This document shows positions 35,636-45,212 of a DNA stretch of 64,000 bases, one piece after another. The stretch lies in NCBI RefSeq assembly GCF_038397785.1, contig NZ_CP151642.1, forward strand, positions 2,170,001 through 2,234,000, written 5' to 3'. The first letter of the stretch is position 1; every line of letters begins with the position of its first letter. This DNA comes from Salinibacterium sp. TMP30. Lineage in GTDB: Bacteria > Actinomycetota > Actinomycetes > Actinomycetales > Microbacteriaceae. A program made the translations under genes and the position numbers. The notes below the pieces were generated by a model, which worked only from the letters and a program-made list of their open reading frames with translations, ran no database searches and was not told the DNA's origin.

Positions 35636-37053
35636 ACGAGAACGAACTCCACGGTTCCGGTAGCAATCTCGGCGGTCACGAGTCGCGCACGCACGGTCGA
35701 GCCGGCCGTGACCGTGCCGCTAATGCGGGCGGTGATTACCGGATCAGCGATCTGGATGATGCCCCCATCGCCACGCACCGAAACGACCGTTGCGTCGAAC
35801 TCGTCTCCCACTCGCCCGCTCAACAGTGCGGCCTCAATCGCATTGACCGAGGCACTCTCCAGCCGCGACGCGAGTGAGCTGGTGCGTGCCATTATTTTCG
35901 GCAACTCTGGGAGTCCCTTGCGTACCCACTTGGGCACCTTGCGGTCCGCAACGATTGCTTCGCAAGCAACGAGCACGAAACGATCGACGAGGCGACGCAG
36001 CGGTGCGGTGGCGTGGGCGTAGGGCGCCGCCACCGCAGCCTGAATGACGTCTTCGGGATGCTCGCCATCGAAGACGGTGTACCCGGCTCCTCGAAACAGT
36101 GTCGTGGCGGCGTGAATCGCGGCGAGAGCACGGGGGTCACTGTGGTCGAGGGCACGCAGATACTCGCCATAGTTCTGGTTCTCGGGCCACGGGCATCCAA
36201 GACTCGCAACTTGGCGACGGAACTGGGCAAGCGTCTCGGGGTTGGGTGCAGGCATCGTGCGCAGAATGCCCACATTGCCCTCAAGCATGATGCGCGCCGC
36301 CTCCATGCCCGTCATGAGCGACACGTGCGCGTTGTACTGCTCAACCGGCAGCGGGCTACGGCGCTCGAGCACGTAGGTGCCGTCGACGAGAACCACTTCG
36401 TCGTCGGGGCGATTGAGGCTCGCCCCTCCCCGCTGGCGCTCCAACTCGGCACGCAGGCGACCGAATTCGGGCAACAGAGACAGCGACTCATCCGCCAACT
36501 CGTTATCGAGTAAATCTTGCACCTCGGCATAGTTGTACTGGCGGCGGTTGCGCACCTGGGCACGCACGAGAGTTGTCGCGGTGACCGCACCCGTGGCATC
36601 CAAGTCGAAAGTCCACACGAAGGCTGGTCGCGTAACTCCCGCCAGCAACGATGCAGCATCTTCACTGATCACTGTGGGGTGCAGCGGAACCCGACTATCG
36701 GGCGCATAAAGCGTCTGCCCGCGTTTGCGAGCCTCAGCATCAACAGCCGAGCCTGGCCACACAAAGGCGGGAACTTCGGCAATCGCGTACATCACCCGCA
36801 GGGTCTCCCCAGTGCGCTCCAAATAGAGCGCCTGATCGAGGTCAATTGCGCCATCAGGATCGATAGTCGAGAACGGGATATGGGTGAGATCATGCTCGGG
36901 CGGCTCGAACGCCGCTACAGCAGCTTCAGCGGCTTCCTCAACTTCCGGGCTGAACTCGGTGGGCAACTTGAGATCTAGGCGAACCTGAACGAGCGCAGCA
37001 GCGAGCGCATCACCGGTGTCGAGCGGTCGAACACGCGGAACGACGAGCCGCAC
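35632..37053 (-). CDS. RNB-domain ribonuclease (RNase II/R catalytic family)
   Basis: About 473 residues, one RNB domain without the N-terminal CSD modules of RNase R and with a short OB-like C-terminal end (EFDATVVSVRGDGGIIQI). Active-site region TIDPDGAIDLDQALYLER carries the first three metal-binding aspartates; the fourth position of the DxDD is Gln, as I believe is usual in this actinobacterial group. Other landmarks: PTVISEDAASLLAG, NYAEVQDLLD and APYAHATAPLRRLVDR, which holds the arginine region of the exonuclease. The start is uncertain: GTG 37053 has GGAGGA but at too short a distance; TTG 37062 is another choice. It follows pcrA on the same strand by 43 bases. Confidence 0.82.
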   Translation of the reverse strand: MRLVVPRVRPLDTGDALAAALVQVRLDLKLPTEFSPEVEEAAEAAVAAFEPPEHDLTHIPFSTIDPDGAIDLDQALYLERTGETLRVMYAIAEVPAFVWPGSAVDAEARKRGQTLYAPDSRVPLHPTVISEDAASLLAGVTRPAFVWTFDLDATGAVTATTLVRAQVRNRRQYNYAEVQDLLDNELADESLSLLPEFGRLRAELERQRGGASLNRPDDEVVLVDGTYVLERRSPLPVEQYNAHVSLMTGMEAARIMLEGNVGILRTMPAPNPETLAQFRRQVASLGCPWPENQNYGEYLRALDHSDPRALAAIHAATTLFRGAGYTVFDGEHPEDVIQAAVAAPYAHATAPLRRLVDRFVLVACEAIVADRKVPKWVRKGLPELPKIMARTSSLASRLESASVNAIEAALLSGRVGDEFDATVVSVRGDGGIIQIADPVITARISGTVTAGSTVRARLVTAEIATGTVEFVLV

Positions 37054-37096
37054 TTCCTCCAACGAGTAAGAGTCCGACCAGTCGTGACTTTCAGAG

Positions 37097-39499
37097 TCAA
37101 AGTTTCTCAATAGGAGCAATCTTGATGAGCAGACGCTTCCGTCCGGCGGTATCAAATTGAACATCGGCGATGCTCTTGGGCCCGTTGCCGGTCACCTGAT
37201 TTACCGAGCCATCACCAAAGTCAGTGTGACGGATGCGGTCGCCCGCCGCCAGAGTGAGATCTCCGTTGTCGCGAACCGTGGCTGTGATCGCATTAGCCCA
37301 CTCAGTTTTGGCACGCGGAGGAGCAGGAGGCAGTCCGCCGGCCGCAGCTTCGCGCAAGGAACCAGCCCACGAACCGCCTCCTGCGCTGCCTCGACGAGCG
37401 TTGAGAGCGCGAGACTGCGTTCCGCCCCGCGAGTTCGCCATCCCCGGCGACTGCTTCCACTCAATAAGCTCAACCGGAATCTCTTGCAGATAGCGGCTCG
37501 GCATCGCCACATTCACCTCGCCGAACTGTGCGCGAGTCATCGCCAAAGAGAGGAAAAGGCGTTTTCGCGCACGCGTGATGCCCACATAAAACAGTCGGCG
37601 TTCTTCAGCCGGGCCACCGGGTTCATTCGCTGACATGCGGTGCGGAAGCAAATCTTCTTCGACACCGGTCACAAACACCGAATCGTATTCGAGACCCTTC
37701 GCCGTGTGCAGCGTCATAAGCGACACGGTACCGCTCGAGTCATCCAGATCGTCGGCGGCCGCCACAAGCGAAACCTCGGTGAGGAAGTCGAGCAGGGTGC
37801 CATCGGGGTTGTTCTTGCCAAACTCCTTAGTCACCGCAACAAGCTCATCCACGTTTTCGGCACGAGCTTCATCCTGCGGATCCTGGGAGGCACGGAGCGC
37901 ACGCACATAGCCCGACCGCTCCAACAGTTCACTCAGAATGTCGGCGGGCTTGGCGGTCTCCACCTTCGACATCACCTCATCAAGCAACCGAGCAAGATCA
38001 ACAATCGCCTTCGTGACCTTGGGGCCGAGACCCAGTTCGGTGGCGTTACGCATCGCGTCGCGCAGGGTCATGCCACGGGCATCCGCCCACGCCTGCAGCG
38101 CAGACTCTGTCGCCGGCCCGATACCGCGCTTAGGGGTGTTCATGATGCGACGCAGCGCCAGCGGATCCGCCGGGTTCGCCACCGCAATCAGATACCCGAA
38201 CGCATCCTTGATTTCGGCACGCTCATAAAACTTTGTGCCGCCCAACACCCGATAAGGGAGGGCTGCCCGAATGAAAATCTCTTCAAGCGCACGCGTCTGC
38301 GAGTTCGTGCGATAGAAGACCGCAACGTCTTTATAGGCGACGCCGCCGTCGTGAAGTTTCTGAATCTCATCCGCCACAAACTGCGCTTCATCATGGCCCG
38401 AATAGCCGGTGAAGCCGACGATCTTGTCACCGGCACCAATCGTCGTGAACAGCTTTTTGTCTTTGCGATCAAAGTTGTTCGAGATCACCGCGTTCGCGGC
38501 ATCCAGAATCGTCTGCGTTGAGCGGTAGTTCTGCTCAAGCAGAATCACCGTCGAACGGGGAAAGTCTCGCTCGAATTCAACAATATTGCGGATGTCGGCT
38601 CCGCGGAACGCATAAATGGACTGGTCGCTGTCACCAACAACAGTCAGCGACGCGGCTTCTGCCTCGGCACTGCTGCCCTGCACGAGCATGCCCTGCGACG
38701 AGGCGAACTGCTCGGGAGCCGGTGGTCTCGTCAGCTCACGAATAAGTGAATACTGAGCGTGGTTGGTGTCCTGGTATTCGTCAACCAGGATGTGCTTGAA
38801 CCGACGCTGGTAGGTGGCCGCGATCTGCGGGAACGCTCGGAACAAGTACACCGTTTGGCCGATGAGGTCATCAAAGTCGAACGCGTTGGCATCGCTGAGT
38901 CCGCGCGTGTAGCGACGAAAGACTTCAAGAAATTTCTTCTCCGCCGGATCGCTGAGGTTGGCATCCCGCGCAAAACCGTCTACGTCGGTTAGCTCATTCT
39001 TGAGCTGGGAAATGCGGTTTGCTGCCTTGCTGACGGTCAACCCATACATGTCAGCGTCGAGCTCTTTGAGGATGCGCTTCAGCAGCGCTTTGCTGTCTGC
39101 CGAGTCATAGATGGTGAAGTTTTTGGAGAAGCCGAACGCTTCTGCTTCTCGACGAAGAATTCGCACGCACGCGGAGTGGAACGTGGAGATCCACATGCCT
39201 TGGGCAGTTTCGCCCACAATCGCCCCCACACGTTCGCGCATCTCGGCTGCCGCTTTATTAGTGAAAGTGATGGCCAGAATCTGGCTCGGCCAGGCCTCCC
39301 GTGAACGCAGCAGGCCGGCGATACGACGAGTCAGTACACTTGTCTTGCCCGAACCTGCACCGGCCACAATCAGCAGCGAAGGCCCCCGATATTCCACTGC
39401 CTCACGCTGGCGAGGGTTCAGCCCGTCGAGCAGGGGGTCGCGAACGGAATCACCGTCGGCAGAGCGGCCAGGGTCAGAAGGGTCAAAAACTGTGGTCAT
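37097..39499 (-). CDS. pcrA: UvrD/PcrA-type ATP-dependent DNA helicase
   Basis: 800 residues, superfamily 1A 3'-5' helicase for repair and rolling-circle replication. Motifs in order: Q motif LNPRQREAVEYRG, Walker A VAGAGSGKTSVLTRR (about 46-60), ITFTNKAAAEMRERV, HILVDEYQDTNHAQY (DEYQD), GDSDQSIYAFRGADI, LEQNYRSTQTIL, LMTLHTAKGLEYDSVFV and VGITRARKRLFL. The C-terminal tail (about 655-800) is Ser/Gly-rich and ends with a Tudor-like RHTDFGDGSVNQVTG that binds RNA polymerase in PcrA. Start ATG 39499 has GAGAGG upstream. Confidence 0.95.
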   Translation of the reverse strand: MTTVFDPSDPGRSADGDSVRDPLLDGLNPRQREAVEYRGPSLLIVAGAGSGKTSVLTRRIAGLLRSREAWPSQILAITFTNKAAAEMRERVGAIVGETAQGMWISTFHSACVRILRREAEAFGFSKNFTIYDSADSKALLKRILKELDADMYGLTVSKAANRISQLKNELTDVDGFARDANLSDPAEKKFLEVFRRYTRGLSDANAFDFDDLIGQTVYLFRAFPQIAATYQRRFKHILVDEYQDTNHAQYSLIRELTRPPAPEQFASSQGMLVQGSSAEAEAASLTVVGDSDQSIYAFRGADIRNIVEFERDFPRSTVILLEQNYRSTQTILDAANAVISNNFDRKDKKLFTTIGAGDKIVGFTGYSGHDEAQFVADEIQKLHDGGVAYKDVAVFYRTNSQTRALEEIFIRAALPYRVLGGTKFYERAEIKDAFGYLIAVANPADPLALRRIMNTPKRGIGPATESALQAWADARGMTLRDAMRNATELGLGPKVTKAIVDLARLLDEVMSKVETAKPADILSELLERSGYVRALRASQDPQDEARAENVDELVAVTKEFGKNNPDGTLLDFLTEVSLVAAADDLDDSSGTVSLMTLHTAKGLEYDSVFVTGVEEDLLPHRMSANEPGGPAEERRLFYVGITRARKRLFLSLAMTRAQFGEVNVAMPSRYLQEIPVELIEWKQSPGMANSRGGTQSRALNARRGSAGGGSWAGSLREAAAGGLPPAPPRAKTEWANAITATVRDNGDLTLAAGDRIRHTDFGDGSVNQVTGNGPKSIADVQFDTAGRKRLLIKIAPIEKL

Positions 39500-39511
39500 C
39501 GCCTCTCGACT

Positions 39512-40513
39512 CTACCCGCGCGCGGTGACGGCGAGGTCGGGGTGGTCGGTGAATACCCCGTCGAGCCCCGAATCCATGAGCGTGCGAAACTCGCTACGCC
39601 AATTGCCGAACTGCTCTGGCTGTTTGCTGGAGCGCAGATTCTTGGGCAAGAAGCGGTTCTCTGCCCGAAGCGTCCAACAGAAAACCAGCAGTCCTGCCGC
39701 GTGTGCCCGGGACACCAGATCGTTGGTGCCGGTGAGATTTCCCAGAAGGTCTTTCACCATAAGCATCTTCTTGTCGACGCTGATTCCGTCGACCTCGTGG
39801 GCAAGTCGAGCGAGCCCCTCGTCGCTTAAATGCTCCGCATAGTTGCGGGCCCGCGCCCCAAACTGGGCAACCAGATCGGCAGGTGCTCCGCTAGATTCCA
39901 GCAAGAACACCAACTTGCCCGGAATACCACGATCCCGGATGCGATGCAGAACACTCTGTTCAAAGGATTCGATGATGAGGTTGTCGGCCGTCGCCCACCC
40001 CCTCACCTCTCGGGCAAAGAGCTCGTCGAGCGGCAAGCCGATCGACTCAAAGTGGCTCGCGTGTTTGATCTCAGCCACCACCCGCAGGGGGCGTCGCCGC
40101 GCCTCGGGGTGCTGGTGCACAATCTCAAGAAGATCGCTCAGCCGCAGTATCGGTTCGCTGTCGTTGAAAGCGACGTTGGCTGGCCGCACCTTCGGCAGTC
40201 GTTCGCGGGCGCGCAAAGTGGAAAGCTCCGCCCACGTGAAGTCCTCGGTGAACCACCCCGTCATCGCCGTTCCATCGATCGTCTTCGAGGTATGGCGATC
40301 CGCAAATTCGGGATGATCGGCGATGTTTGTCGTGCCCGAGATCTCGTTCTCGTGACGGAGCACCAGCACACCGTCCCTGGTGGCAACGATGTCGGGTTCC
40401 ACGGCATCCGCCCCCAGCATGAAAGCTAGATCGTAGGCAGCCCTGGTGTGTTCTGGGCGGTAGCCGCTGGCGCCGCGGTGCCCGATCACAAGCGGGCTAA
40501 TGGTGGTGCTCAT
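39512..40513 (-). CDS. Glycerophosphodiester phosphodiesterase
   Basis: 333 residues. Hydrolyses glycerophosphodiesters to glycerol-3-phosphate and an alcohol. IGHRGASGYRPEHT (catalytic His-Arg, Glu), DAVEPDIVATRDGVLVLRHE with the metal-binding Glu/Asp and second His, VVAEIKH, ESFEQSVL and FCWTLRAEN complete the GDPD signature. No signal peptide, so cytoplasmic. Start ATG 40513 lies seven bases after a TATTCT box and has no Shine-Dalgarno sequence. Its product would feed GlpD, encoded at 45.2-46.9 kb. Confidence 0.9.
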   Translation of the reverse strand: MSTTISPLVIGHRGASGYRPEHTRAAYDLAFMLGADAVEPDIVATRDGVLVLRHENEISGTTNIADHPEFADRHTSKTIDGTAMTGWFTEDFTWAELSTLRARERLPKVRPANVAFNDSEPILRLSDLLEIVHQHPEARRRPLRVVAEIKHASHFESIGLPLDELFAREVRGWATADNLIIESFEQSVLHRIRDRGIPGKLVFLLESSGAPADLVAQFGARARNYAEHLSDEGLARLAHEVDGISVDKKMLMVKDLLGNLTGTNDLVSRAHAAGLLVFCWTLRAENRFLPKNLRSSKQPEQFGNWRSEFRTLMDSGLDGVFTDHPDLAVTARG

Positions 40514-40520
40514 CGAGTCA

Positions 40521-40526
40521 AGAATA
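40521..40526 (-). promoter_or_regulatory. -10 hexamer for leaderless glycerophosphodiesterase gene
   Basis: TATTCT on the - strand, seven bases before ATG 40513. Confidence 0.4.
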
Positions 40527-40546
40527 TGCCGAAGTAGTGCGGCGAC

Positions 40547-40552
40547 TAACAT
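40547..40552 (+). promoter_or_regulatory. -10 hexamer for leaderless zinc-ribbon protein gene
   Basis: TAACAT, six bases before ATG 40559. Confidence 0.4.
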
Positions 40553-40558
40553 TTGGGT

Positions 40559-40879
40559 ATGCCCGAATGCGCGTCGTGCTCTGCACCAGTGCAGCCGGAG
40601 TGGAACTTCTGCATCTATTGCGGTGAACCCACCTCGGCCGATACCTCGCGCCCCGCACCCCTCGTGGCAGCTCGCACGAACCCGCTAGCTATCCTCGCCC
40701 TCGTACTGGCAGCGATTGGTGGGGCTCCCGCGCTGATCTTCGGCCACGTAGCAATCCGACAGATTTCAGAGACCGGCGAGCGCGGGATGCTCATGGCCCG
40801 CATCGCGACCATTCTCGGCTATGTGTGGCTCGTTCTGTGGGGAATCCTGCTGTACTCCCTGCTCACCAATGGCCGCTAA
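40559..40879 (+). CDS. Zinc-ribbon DUF4190-like membrane protein
   Basis: 106 residues. N-terminal double CxxC zinc ribbon, C4-AS-C7 and C19-IY-C22, in the cytoplasm, then a short proline-rich linker and two hydrophobic segments (LAILALVLAAIGGAPALIFGH and ATILGYVWLVLWGILLYSL) as in DUF4190 proteins. Role unknown. It is divergent from the glycerophosphodiesterase gene (45 bases between starts) and overlaps the following membrane protein by 11 bases. Confidence 0.7.
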   Translation: MPECASCSAPVQPEWNFCIYCGEPTSADTSRPAPLVAARTNPLAILALVLAAIGGAPALIFGHVAIRQISETGERGMLMARIATILGYVWLVLWGILLYSLLTNGR

Positions 40880-41408
40880 CACCGCCGCGCTCGCGCGCCG
40901 TTGGGAGCCAACGCGGCGACTCCCACTCAAGTGGGGCCACTACAGCGACCGCTACTTCATCGGCCTAGTGCTCATTATTGCTGGGGCGATTCATCTTCAA
41001 GGCGCCAACAACTACACCCTGATCATTCTGCTCATCGGCACCACTGCGACAGCGGTGGGGTGGTCGATCATGCCGGCGAGAGGGTGGCGTCGGATGATCG
41101 TCATTCTCCCCACAATCACCCAAATTTGGATCATGCTCACGGGGCCTATGTCGATGTGGACGCTCACCATTCCTCTGCTGTGCTGGTTGCTCGTGCGACA
41201 CCGACCACTCGTCTCCTATGTGGTGCTTGCGTTGCCGATCGCCAACGGCATCATTCTCCCGCGCTTCTTTCAGGAGTACTCCGCGATGCCTCAAGCGCTC
41301 GCCATCTCAACGGTCGTCGTGGTCGCCGCCGCCTGGCTTGCACGGGCGATCGCTCACAGCGCAGCATCTCGGCGTCAGAATCCGGAATTTCTCAGGGAAA
41401 TCCGATAG
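40869..41408 (+). CDS. Polytopic membrane protein of unknown function
   Basis: 179 residues. About six hydrophobic segments from residue 30 on (YFIGLVLIIAGAIHLQG, TLIILLIGTTATAVGWSIM, MIVILPTITQIWIMLTG, MWTLTIPLLCWLL, LVSYVVLALPIANGIIL, ISTVVVVAAAWLARAI). I do not recognise a family. Start ATG 40869 inside the end of the zinc-ribbon gene (11-base overlap) implies translational coupling. The next gene is on the same strand after 48 bases but has its own Shine-Dalgarno sequence. Confidence 0.7.
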   Translation: MAANTAALARRWEPTRRLPLKWGHYSDRYFIGLVLIIAGAIHLQGANNYTLIILLIGTTATAVGWSIMPARGWRRMIVILPTITQIWIMLTGPMSMWTLTIPLLCWLLVRHRPLVSYVVLALPIANGIILPRFFQEYSAMPQALAISTVVVVAAAWLARAIAHSAASRRQNPEFLREIR

Positions 41409-41456
41409 TTTTATGAGGCGCCACTAACGTGTGGCACCACACCAAACAGAGGAATC

Positions 41457-42266
41457 ATGGCACTCAATAACCCCGCTTTCTCCCGCGATGCTGCCTTCAG
41501 CTCGCGCGGCGGAATCGCCGTAGCGAACCAGGTCTCCAACCAGCAGCTCAACGACATGTACAGCCGTGAGTCGGCGCCCAAAACGGGCGACGTCATGACG
41601 GTTGAAGACACCATCGCCAAGACCGTTGGAGCGTTCGCACTCCTGCTTGTCGGCGCTGGGCTCAGTTGGGTACTCGCCCCCGCTATGCCGTTCTTGTGGA
41701 TCGGCGCTGGAATCATCGGCTTCGTACTCGCACTCGTCAACATCTTCAAAAAGCAGCCCTCGGGCGCACTCGTCTTGGCGTACTCCGCCGTTGAGGGTGT
41801 CTTCGTCGGTGGTATCTCGCGCTTCTTTGAGAATGCCTATGGCGGAGTCGTAACACAGGCCGTCATCGCGACAATCGTTGTCGTCGGTGTCACCCTCGCG
41901 CTCTTCGCGAGCGGCAAGATCCGCGCGTCCAAGAAAGCCACCAAGGTCTTCATGATTGCGATGATCGGCTACGTGGTCTTCTCGCTCGTCAACCTAGTCA
42001 TGATGCTTACTGGCGCCACTGACAACGCCTTCGGCCTCCGCAGCGCCGAGATTCCGTTCCTCGGAATCCCCTTCGGCGTTGTGCTGGGTGTGCTCGTCGT
42101 CATCATGGCCGCATACTCACTCGTGCTCGACTTCGACTTCATCCAGAAGGGTGCCGCCAATGGCGCACCTCGCGCCTTCGGCTGGAAGGGCACCTTCGGC
42201 ATCATGGTCACCGTCATCTGGCTGTACCTCGAGCTACTACGCATGTTCGCGATCATTCGCGACTAA
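41457..42266 (+). CDS. Bax inhibitor-1 / YccA-family membrane protein
   Basis: 269 residues with seven hydrophobic segments after a 55-residue soluble N-terminus. Family landmarks are the TVEDTIAKTVGAFALLL start of helix 1, YSAVEGVFVGGISRFFENAYG and the C-terminal AYSLVLDFDFIQKGAANGAP with its conserved acidic pair, thought to gate calcium or proton leak in BI-1 proteins. The bacterial role is uncertain. ATG 41457 has AGAGGA upstream. A strong terminator follows. Confidence 0.88.
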   Translation: MALNNPAFSRDAAFSSRGGIAVANQVSNQQLNDMYSRESAPKTGDVMTVEDTIAKTVGAFALLLVGAGLSWVLAPAMPFLWIGAGIIGFVLALVNIFKKQPSGALVLAYSAVEGVFVGGISRFFENAYGGVVTQAVIATIVVVGVTLALFASGKIRASKKATKVFMIAMIGYVVFSLVNLVMMLTGATDNAFGLRSAEIPFLGIPFGVVLGVLVVIMAAYSLVLDFDFIQKGAANGAPRAFGWKGTFGIMVTVIWLYLELLRMFAIIRD

Positions 42267-42287
42267 GTAGTTCAGTCTCACAAACGC

Positions 42288-42334
42288 AGAAAGCCCGCGT
42301 CGCTCCGGCAGTAGCCAAGTGACGCGGGCTTTCT
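42288..42334. terminator. Bidirectional terminator between BI-1 gene and guaA
   Basis: AGAAAGCCCGCGTC (42288-42301) and GACGCGGGCTTTCT (42321-42334), a 14-bp perfect stem with T-rich ends in both directions, between convergent genes. Confidence 0.8.
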
Positions 42335-42344
42335 CGTTAACGAG

Positions 42345-43952
42345 CTATTCCCATTCGATTGTTCCTGGGGGCTTCGACGTGACATCGAGCACAACGCGGT
42401 TCACGCCATCCACCTCATTGGTGATGCGGTTCGAGATCTTCGCGAGCACGTCGTAGGGCAAACGAGTCCAGTCGGCGGTCATCGCATCCTCCGAGGACAC
42501 CGGGCGCAATACGATCGGGTGACCATAGGTGCGGCCATCGCCCTGCACTCCCACTGAGCGCACGTCGGCGAGGAGCACAACGGGGCACTGCCAGATGGTG
42601 TCATCGAGGCCCGCAGCGGTCAGTTCGGCGCGAGCAATCGCATCCGCCTTACGCAGCAGTTCGAGACGGTCATGCGTGACCTCACCGATGATGCGGATGC
42701 CAAGGCCGGGCCCGGGGAACGGCTGGCGGCCGACAATAACTTCTGGCAATCCCAGCTCGCGACCAATCGCCCGCACTTCGTCCTTGAACAGGGTGCGCAG
42801 TGGCTCAACGAGGTCGAACTGCAAGTCGTCGGGGAGCCCACCAACGTTGTGGTGGCTCTTGATGTTGGCGGTGCCGGCCCCTCCGCCACTCTCCACAACA
42901 TCCGGGTAGAGGGTGCCCTGCACCAGAAACTTGACCTTCTCGCCGTCGCCCTGAGCTTCGAGCACGAGTGACTCGGCCGCATTCTCGAAGCTGCGGATGA
43001 ACTCGCGGCCGATGATTTTGCGCTTCGTTTCGGGGTCAGTGACTCCGGCGAGAGCATCCATGAACTGGTCAACAGCATCGACAGTGACAAGACGAACACC
43101 CGTCGAGGCTACATAGTCCTCTTCAACTTGACGGCGCTCATCCTGACGCAACAGCCCATGGTCAACGAAGATGCAGACCAGTTGATCGCCAACAGCCTCG
43201 TGCACGATCGCGGCAGCAACAGCGGAGTCGACTCCGCCCGAAAGGCCACAGATCACCCGAGCAGAACCAACCTGTTCACGGATGCGGGCGACCTGTTCGG
43301 CAATCACGTTCCCGCTGTTCCAGTCGGCAGGGATGCCCGCTGCGTCGTGCAGGAAGTTCTCAAGCAACCCTTGGCCAAACTCAGAGTGCTTCACCTCGGG
43401 GTGCCATTGCACACCATAGAGACCGCGTGCCTTACTGGCGAAGGCGGCAACCGGGGTGGCGTCTGTGCTGGCGAGCACCTCAAACCCTTCAGGGGCTTCT
43501 GTTACAGCGTCGCCGTGACTCATCCACACCGTCTGCTTGTCAGCCTGGTCTCCCAGAAGGGAACCACCACCACCCTGCACGGTCATGGCAGTGGACCCAT
43601 ACTCGCGCAGGCCAGTCTTGGCGACGGTGCCGCCGAGTTGACGTGCCATCACCTGGAAGCCGTAACAAATGCCAAAAACGGGAACACCCAACTGAAGGAT
43701 GCCGGGGTCGAGGTCGGGCGAACCAGGCTCGTACACGCTCGACGGGCCACCACTCAGCACGATGCCGACCGGGTTCATAGCCGCGATCGCCTCGGCAGTA
43801 ATGGTGTGAGGAACAATCTCGCTATACACGTTGGCTTCGCGCACGCGACGGGCAATCAACTGTGCGTACTGAGCACCAAAGTCGACGACAAGAACGGGGC
43901 GAGCGCTCGTGTCTGCAGACGTGGCGGTGGCCGTGGCCGAAGATTGGGTCAT
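42345..43952 (-). CDS. guaA: GMP synthase (glutamine-hydrolysing)
   Basis: Converts XMP to GMP. 535 residues. Class-I glutamine amidotransferase domain with [33 protein letters not shown] (nucleophile Cys96) and [11 protein letters not shown] (His/Glu of the triad); synthetase domain with [16 protein letters not shown] (PP-loop) and [14 protein letters not shown]. Its ATG overlaps the DUF3817 stop as ATGA, making it last in a glpD-SURF1-DUF3817-guaA run. guaB and guaB3 lie within 10 kb. Confidence 0.97.
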   Translation of the reverse strand: MTQSSATATATSADTSARPVLVVDFGAQYAQLIARRVREANVYSEIVPHTITAEAIAAMNPVGIVLSGGPSSVYEPGSPDLDPGILQLGVPVFGICYGFQVMARQLGGTVAKTGLREYGSTAMTVQGGGGSLLGDQADKQTVWMSHGDAVTEAPEGFEVLASTDATPVAAFASKARGLYGVQWHPEVKHSEFGQGLLENFLHDAAGIPADWNSGNVIAEQVARIREQVGSARVICGLSGGVDSAVAAAIVHEAVGDQLVCIFVDHGLLRQDERRQVEEDYVASTGVRLVTVDAVDQFMDALAGVTDPETKRKIIGREFIRSFENAAESLVLEAQGDGEKVKFLVQGTLYPDVVESGGGAGTANIKSHHNVGGLPDDLQFDLVEPLRTLFKDEVRAIGRELGLPEVIVGRQPFPGPGLGIRIIGEVTHDRLELLRKADAIARAELTAAGLDDTIWQCPVVLLADVRSVGVQGDGRTYGHPIVLRPVSSEDAMTADWTRLPYDVLAKISNRITNEVDGVNRVVLDVTSKPPGTIEWE

Positions 43953-44407
43953 ACGGAAGCCTTTGCGGAGTCGGCGCCGGCCGCTTGGGCAGCTGCAGCG
44001 GATTCAATACGGGCAAGTTTTGCTTCAACGAAACGAGGAACTTGACGCTCAAGGAAGAACGACAACAACGGGATGACACCGCCGAGCGCGATGTACAAGA
44101 ACCGCAAGAATGAGAAACGCGTCAGACGCCAGAGGATGAAATCTGCTGCAACGTAGAAGACGTAGAGCCAGCCGTGCACAATCAGGATGATCGTCGACAC
44201 GTTGATGCCCTGAACAAGCTCCTTCGGCGTCAGCGTGACAAACCCGGCGGGGCCGTTCAGCTCGATGTCGCCACCGAGGCCGTAACGGAAAAACATCATG
44301 AGGCACAGCACAAGCAGGAAGCTGCCGGTGATGATTGATGACACCTTGTAGAACGAGAGGGTGCGACGAATGCGGGGGAGATCAGAAAGCCGGGGACCGA
44401 GAGCCAT
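43949..44407 (-). CDS. DUF3817 membrane protein
   Basis: 152 residues with three clear hydrophobic segments ([64 protein letters not shown]), the layout of the DUF3817 family of actinobacterial integral membrane proteins, followed by an Ala-rich tail. Function unknown. It lies four bases from SURF1 and overlaps guaA by four. Its start also sits six bases after TAGACT within the end of the SURF1 gene, so an additional internal promoter is possible. Confidence 0.8.
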   Translation of the reverse strand: MALGPRLSDLPRIRRTLSFYKVSSIITGSFLLVLCLMMFFRYGLGGDIELNGPAGFVTLTPKELVQGINVSTIILIVHGWLYVFYVAADFILWRLTRFSFLRFLYIALGGVIPLLSFFLERQVPRFVEAKLARIESAAAAQAAGADSAKASV

Positions 44408-44411
44408 GACT

Positions 44412-45212
44412 CTAGTCTACGGCCGCATCGGGCACCAGATCTTCGCGCTCCTCTTCCCACACGTCTCGCACGAGGCGGTACCAGAGGAAGACGGCGAAGC
44501 CTGCAAACACAACCCACTCAACGGCGTAAAACACGTTGAGCAAATTGAGCGAAACCTCCGTCGATGGTGGCGGGGAATCGATCGCGTCAAGGCCTGCTGG
44601 CGGGTCAAAGCTCACGACGTAGCCGCCATAGGTTCCCGCAGGCACGTCGTTCCACAGGTTTACGAGCTCAGCGACCGCGAGGGCGCTGCGCACTCCCGAC
44701 TCGAAATCGGACTGTTGGGCTGACTCGGTCGGCAGGAGACGACCCGTGAAGGTCGACGCCGGTGGCGAGGCTTCAAGCTGAGCAATGACGGATGCTGCGG
44801 CATCCGTCGTCGCTGCCCATCCGAGGGCAATTGCCACGCTTGCCCCGCTGGGTTCACGCCCATGGCCGACAACCCAGTAGCCCATCCCTGCGGTGTTGCG
44901 CCGCTCGGAGAGCACAACATAGTCGCCAGAAACAAGCTCTGCGGTGAAGCTGACGGATTGGCCGGTTGTCGCAGAGGCGAGTGGTTCTTGTGCGATAGCG
45001 ACCGAATCGAGCGGCACAACCGTTTCGCTTTGCTGTTCGGTGATTTCGCCACCCTCAAGGCTTCGGCTCAGCTGCCACTGCCCGAGAGCCGCGAAACTGC
45101 CGGCGATGGCCAGGGCCAGGATGAGGGCACCGATCCAGCGTGGTCGACGCGCAATCTGCCACATCGTTGCCGGCGCCGCTGGCGCAACTGGCGAAGAAAC
45201 CGTCGTACTCAC
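44412..45212 (-). CDS. SURF1-family cytochrome oxidase assembly protein
   Basis: 266 residues. N-terminal membrane helix (WIGALILALAIAGSFAALGQWQLSR) with the GxWQxxR motif of the family, a large extracytoplasmic domain (VLSERRNTAGMGYWVVGH, AIALGWA, NLWNDVPAGTYGGYVV) and a C-terminal helix LLNVFYAVEWVVFAGFAVFLWYR with the NxxYAxxWxxFA signature. SURF1 proteins help insert heme a into cytochrome c oxidase. The start overlaps the glpD stop as ATGA. Confidence 0.9.
   Translation of the reverse strand: MSTTVSSPVAPAAPATMWQIARRPRWIGALILALAIAGSFAALGQWQLSRSLEGGEITEQQSETVVPLDSVAIAQEPLASATTGQSVSFTAELVSGDYVVLSERRNTAGMGYWVVGHGREPSGASVAIALGWAATTDAAASVIAQLEASPPASTFTGRLLPTESAQQSDFESGVRSALAVAELVNLWNDVPAGTYGGYVVSFDPPAGLDAIDSPPPSTEVSLNLLNVFYAVEWVVFAGFAVFLWYRLVRDVWEEEREDLVPDAAVD
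44414..44419 (-). promoter_or_regulatory. Possible internal -10 for DUF3817 gene
   Basis: TAGACT on the - strand, six bases before ATG 44407, inside the SURF1 3' end. Could be chance. Confidence 0.25.

Noticed and set aside
37640-38521. 293-codon open frame antisense to pcrA
   Set aside because: Shadow frame; helicase motifs fully explain the region.
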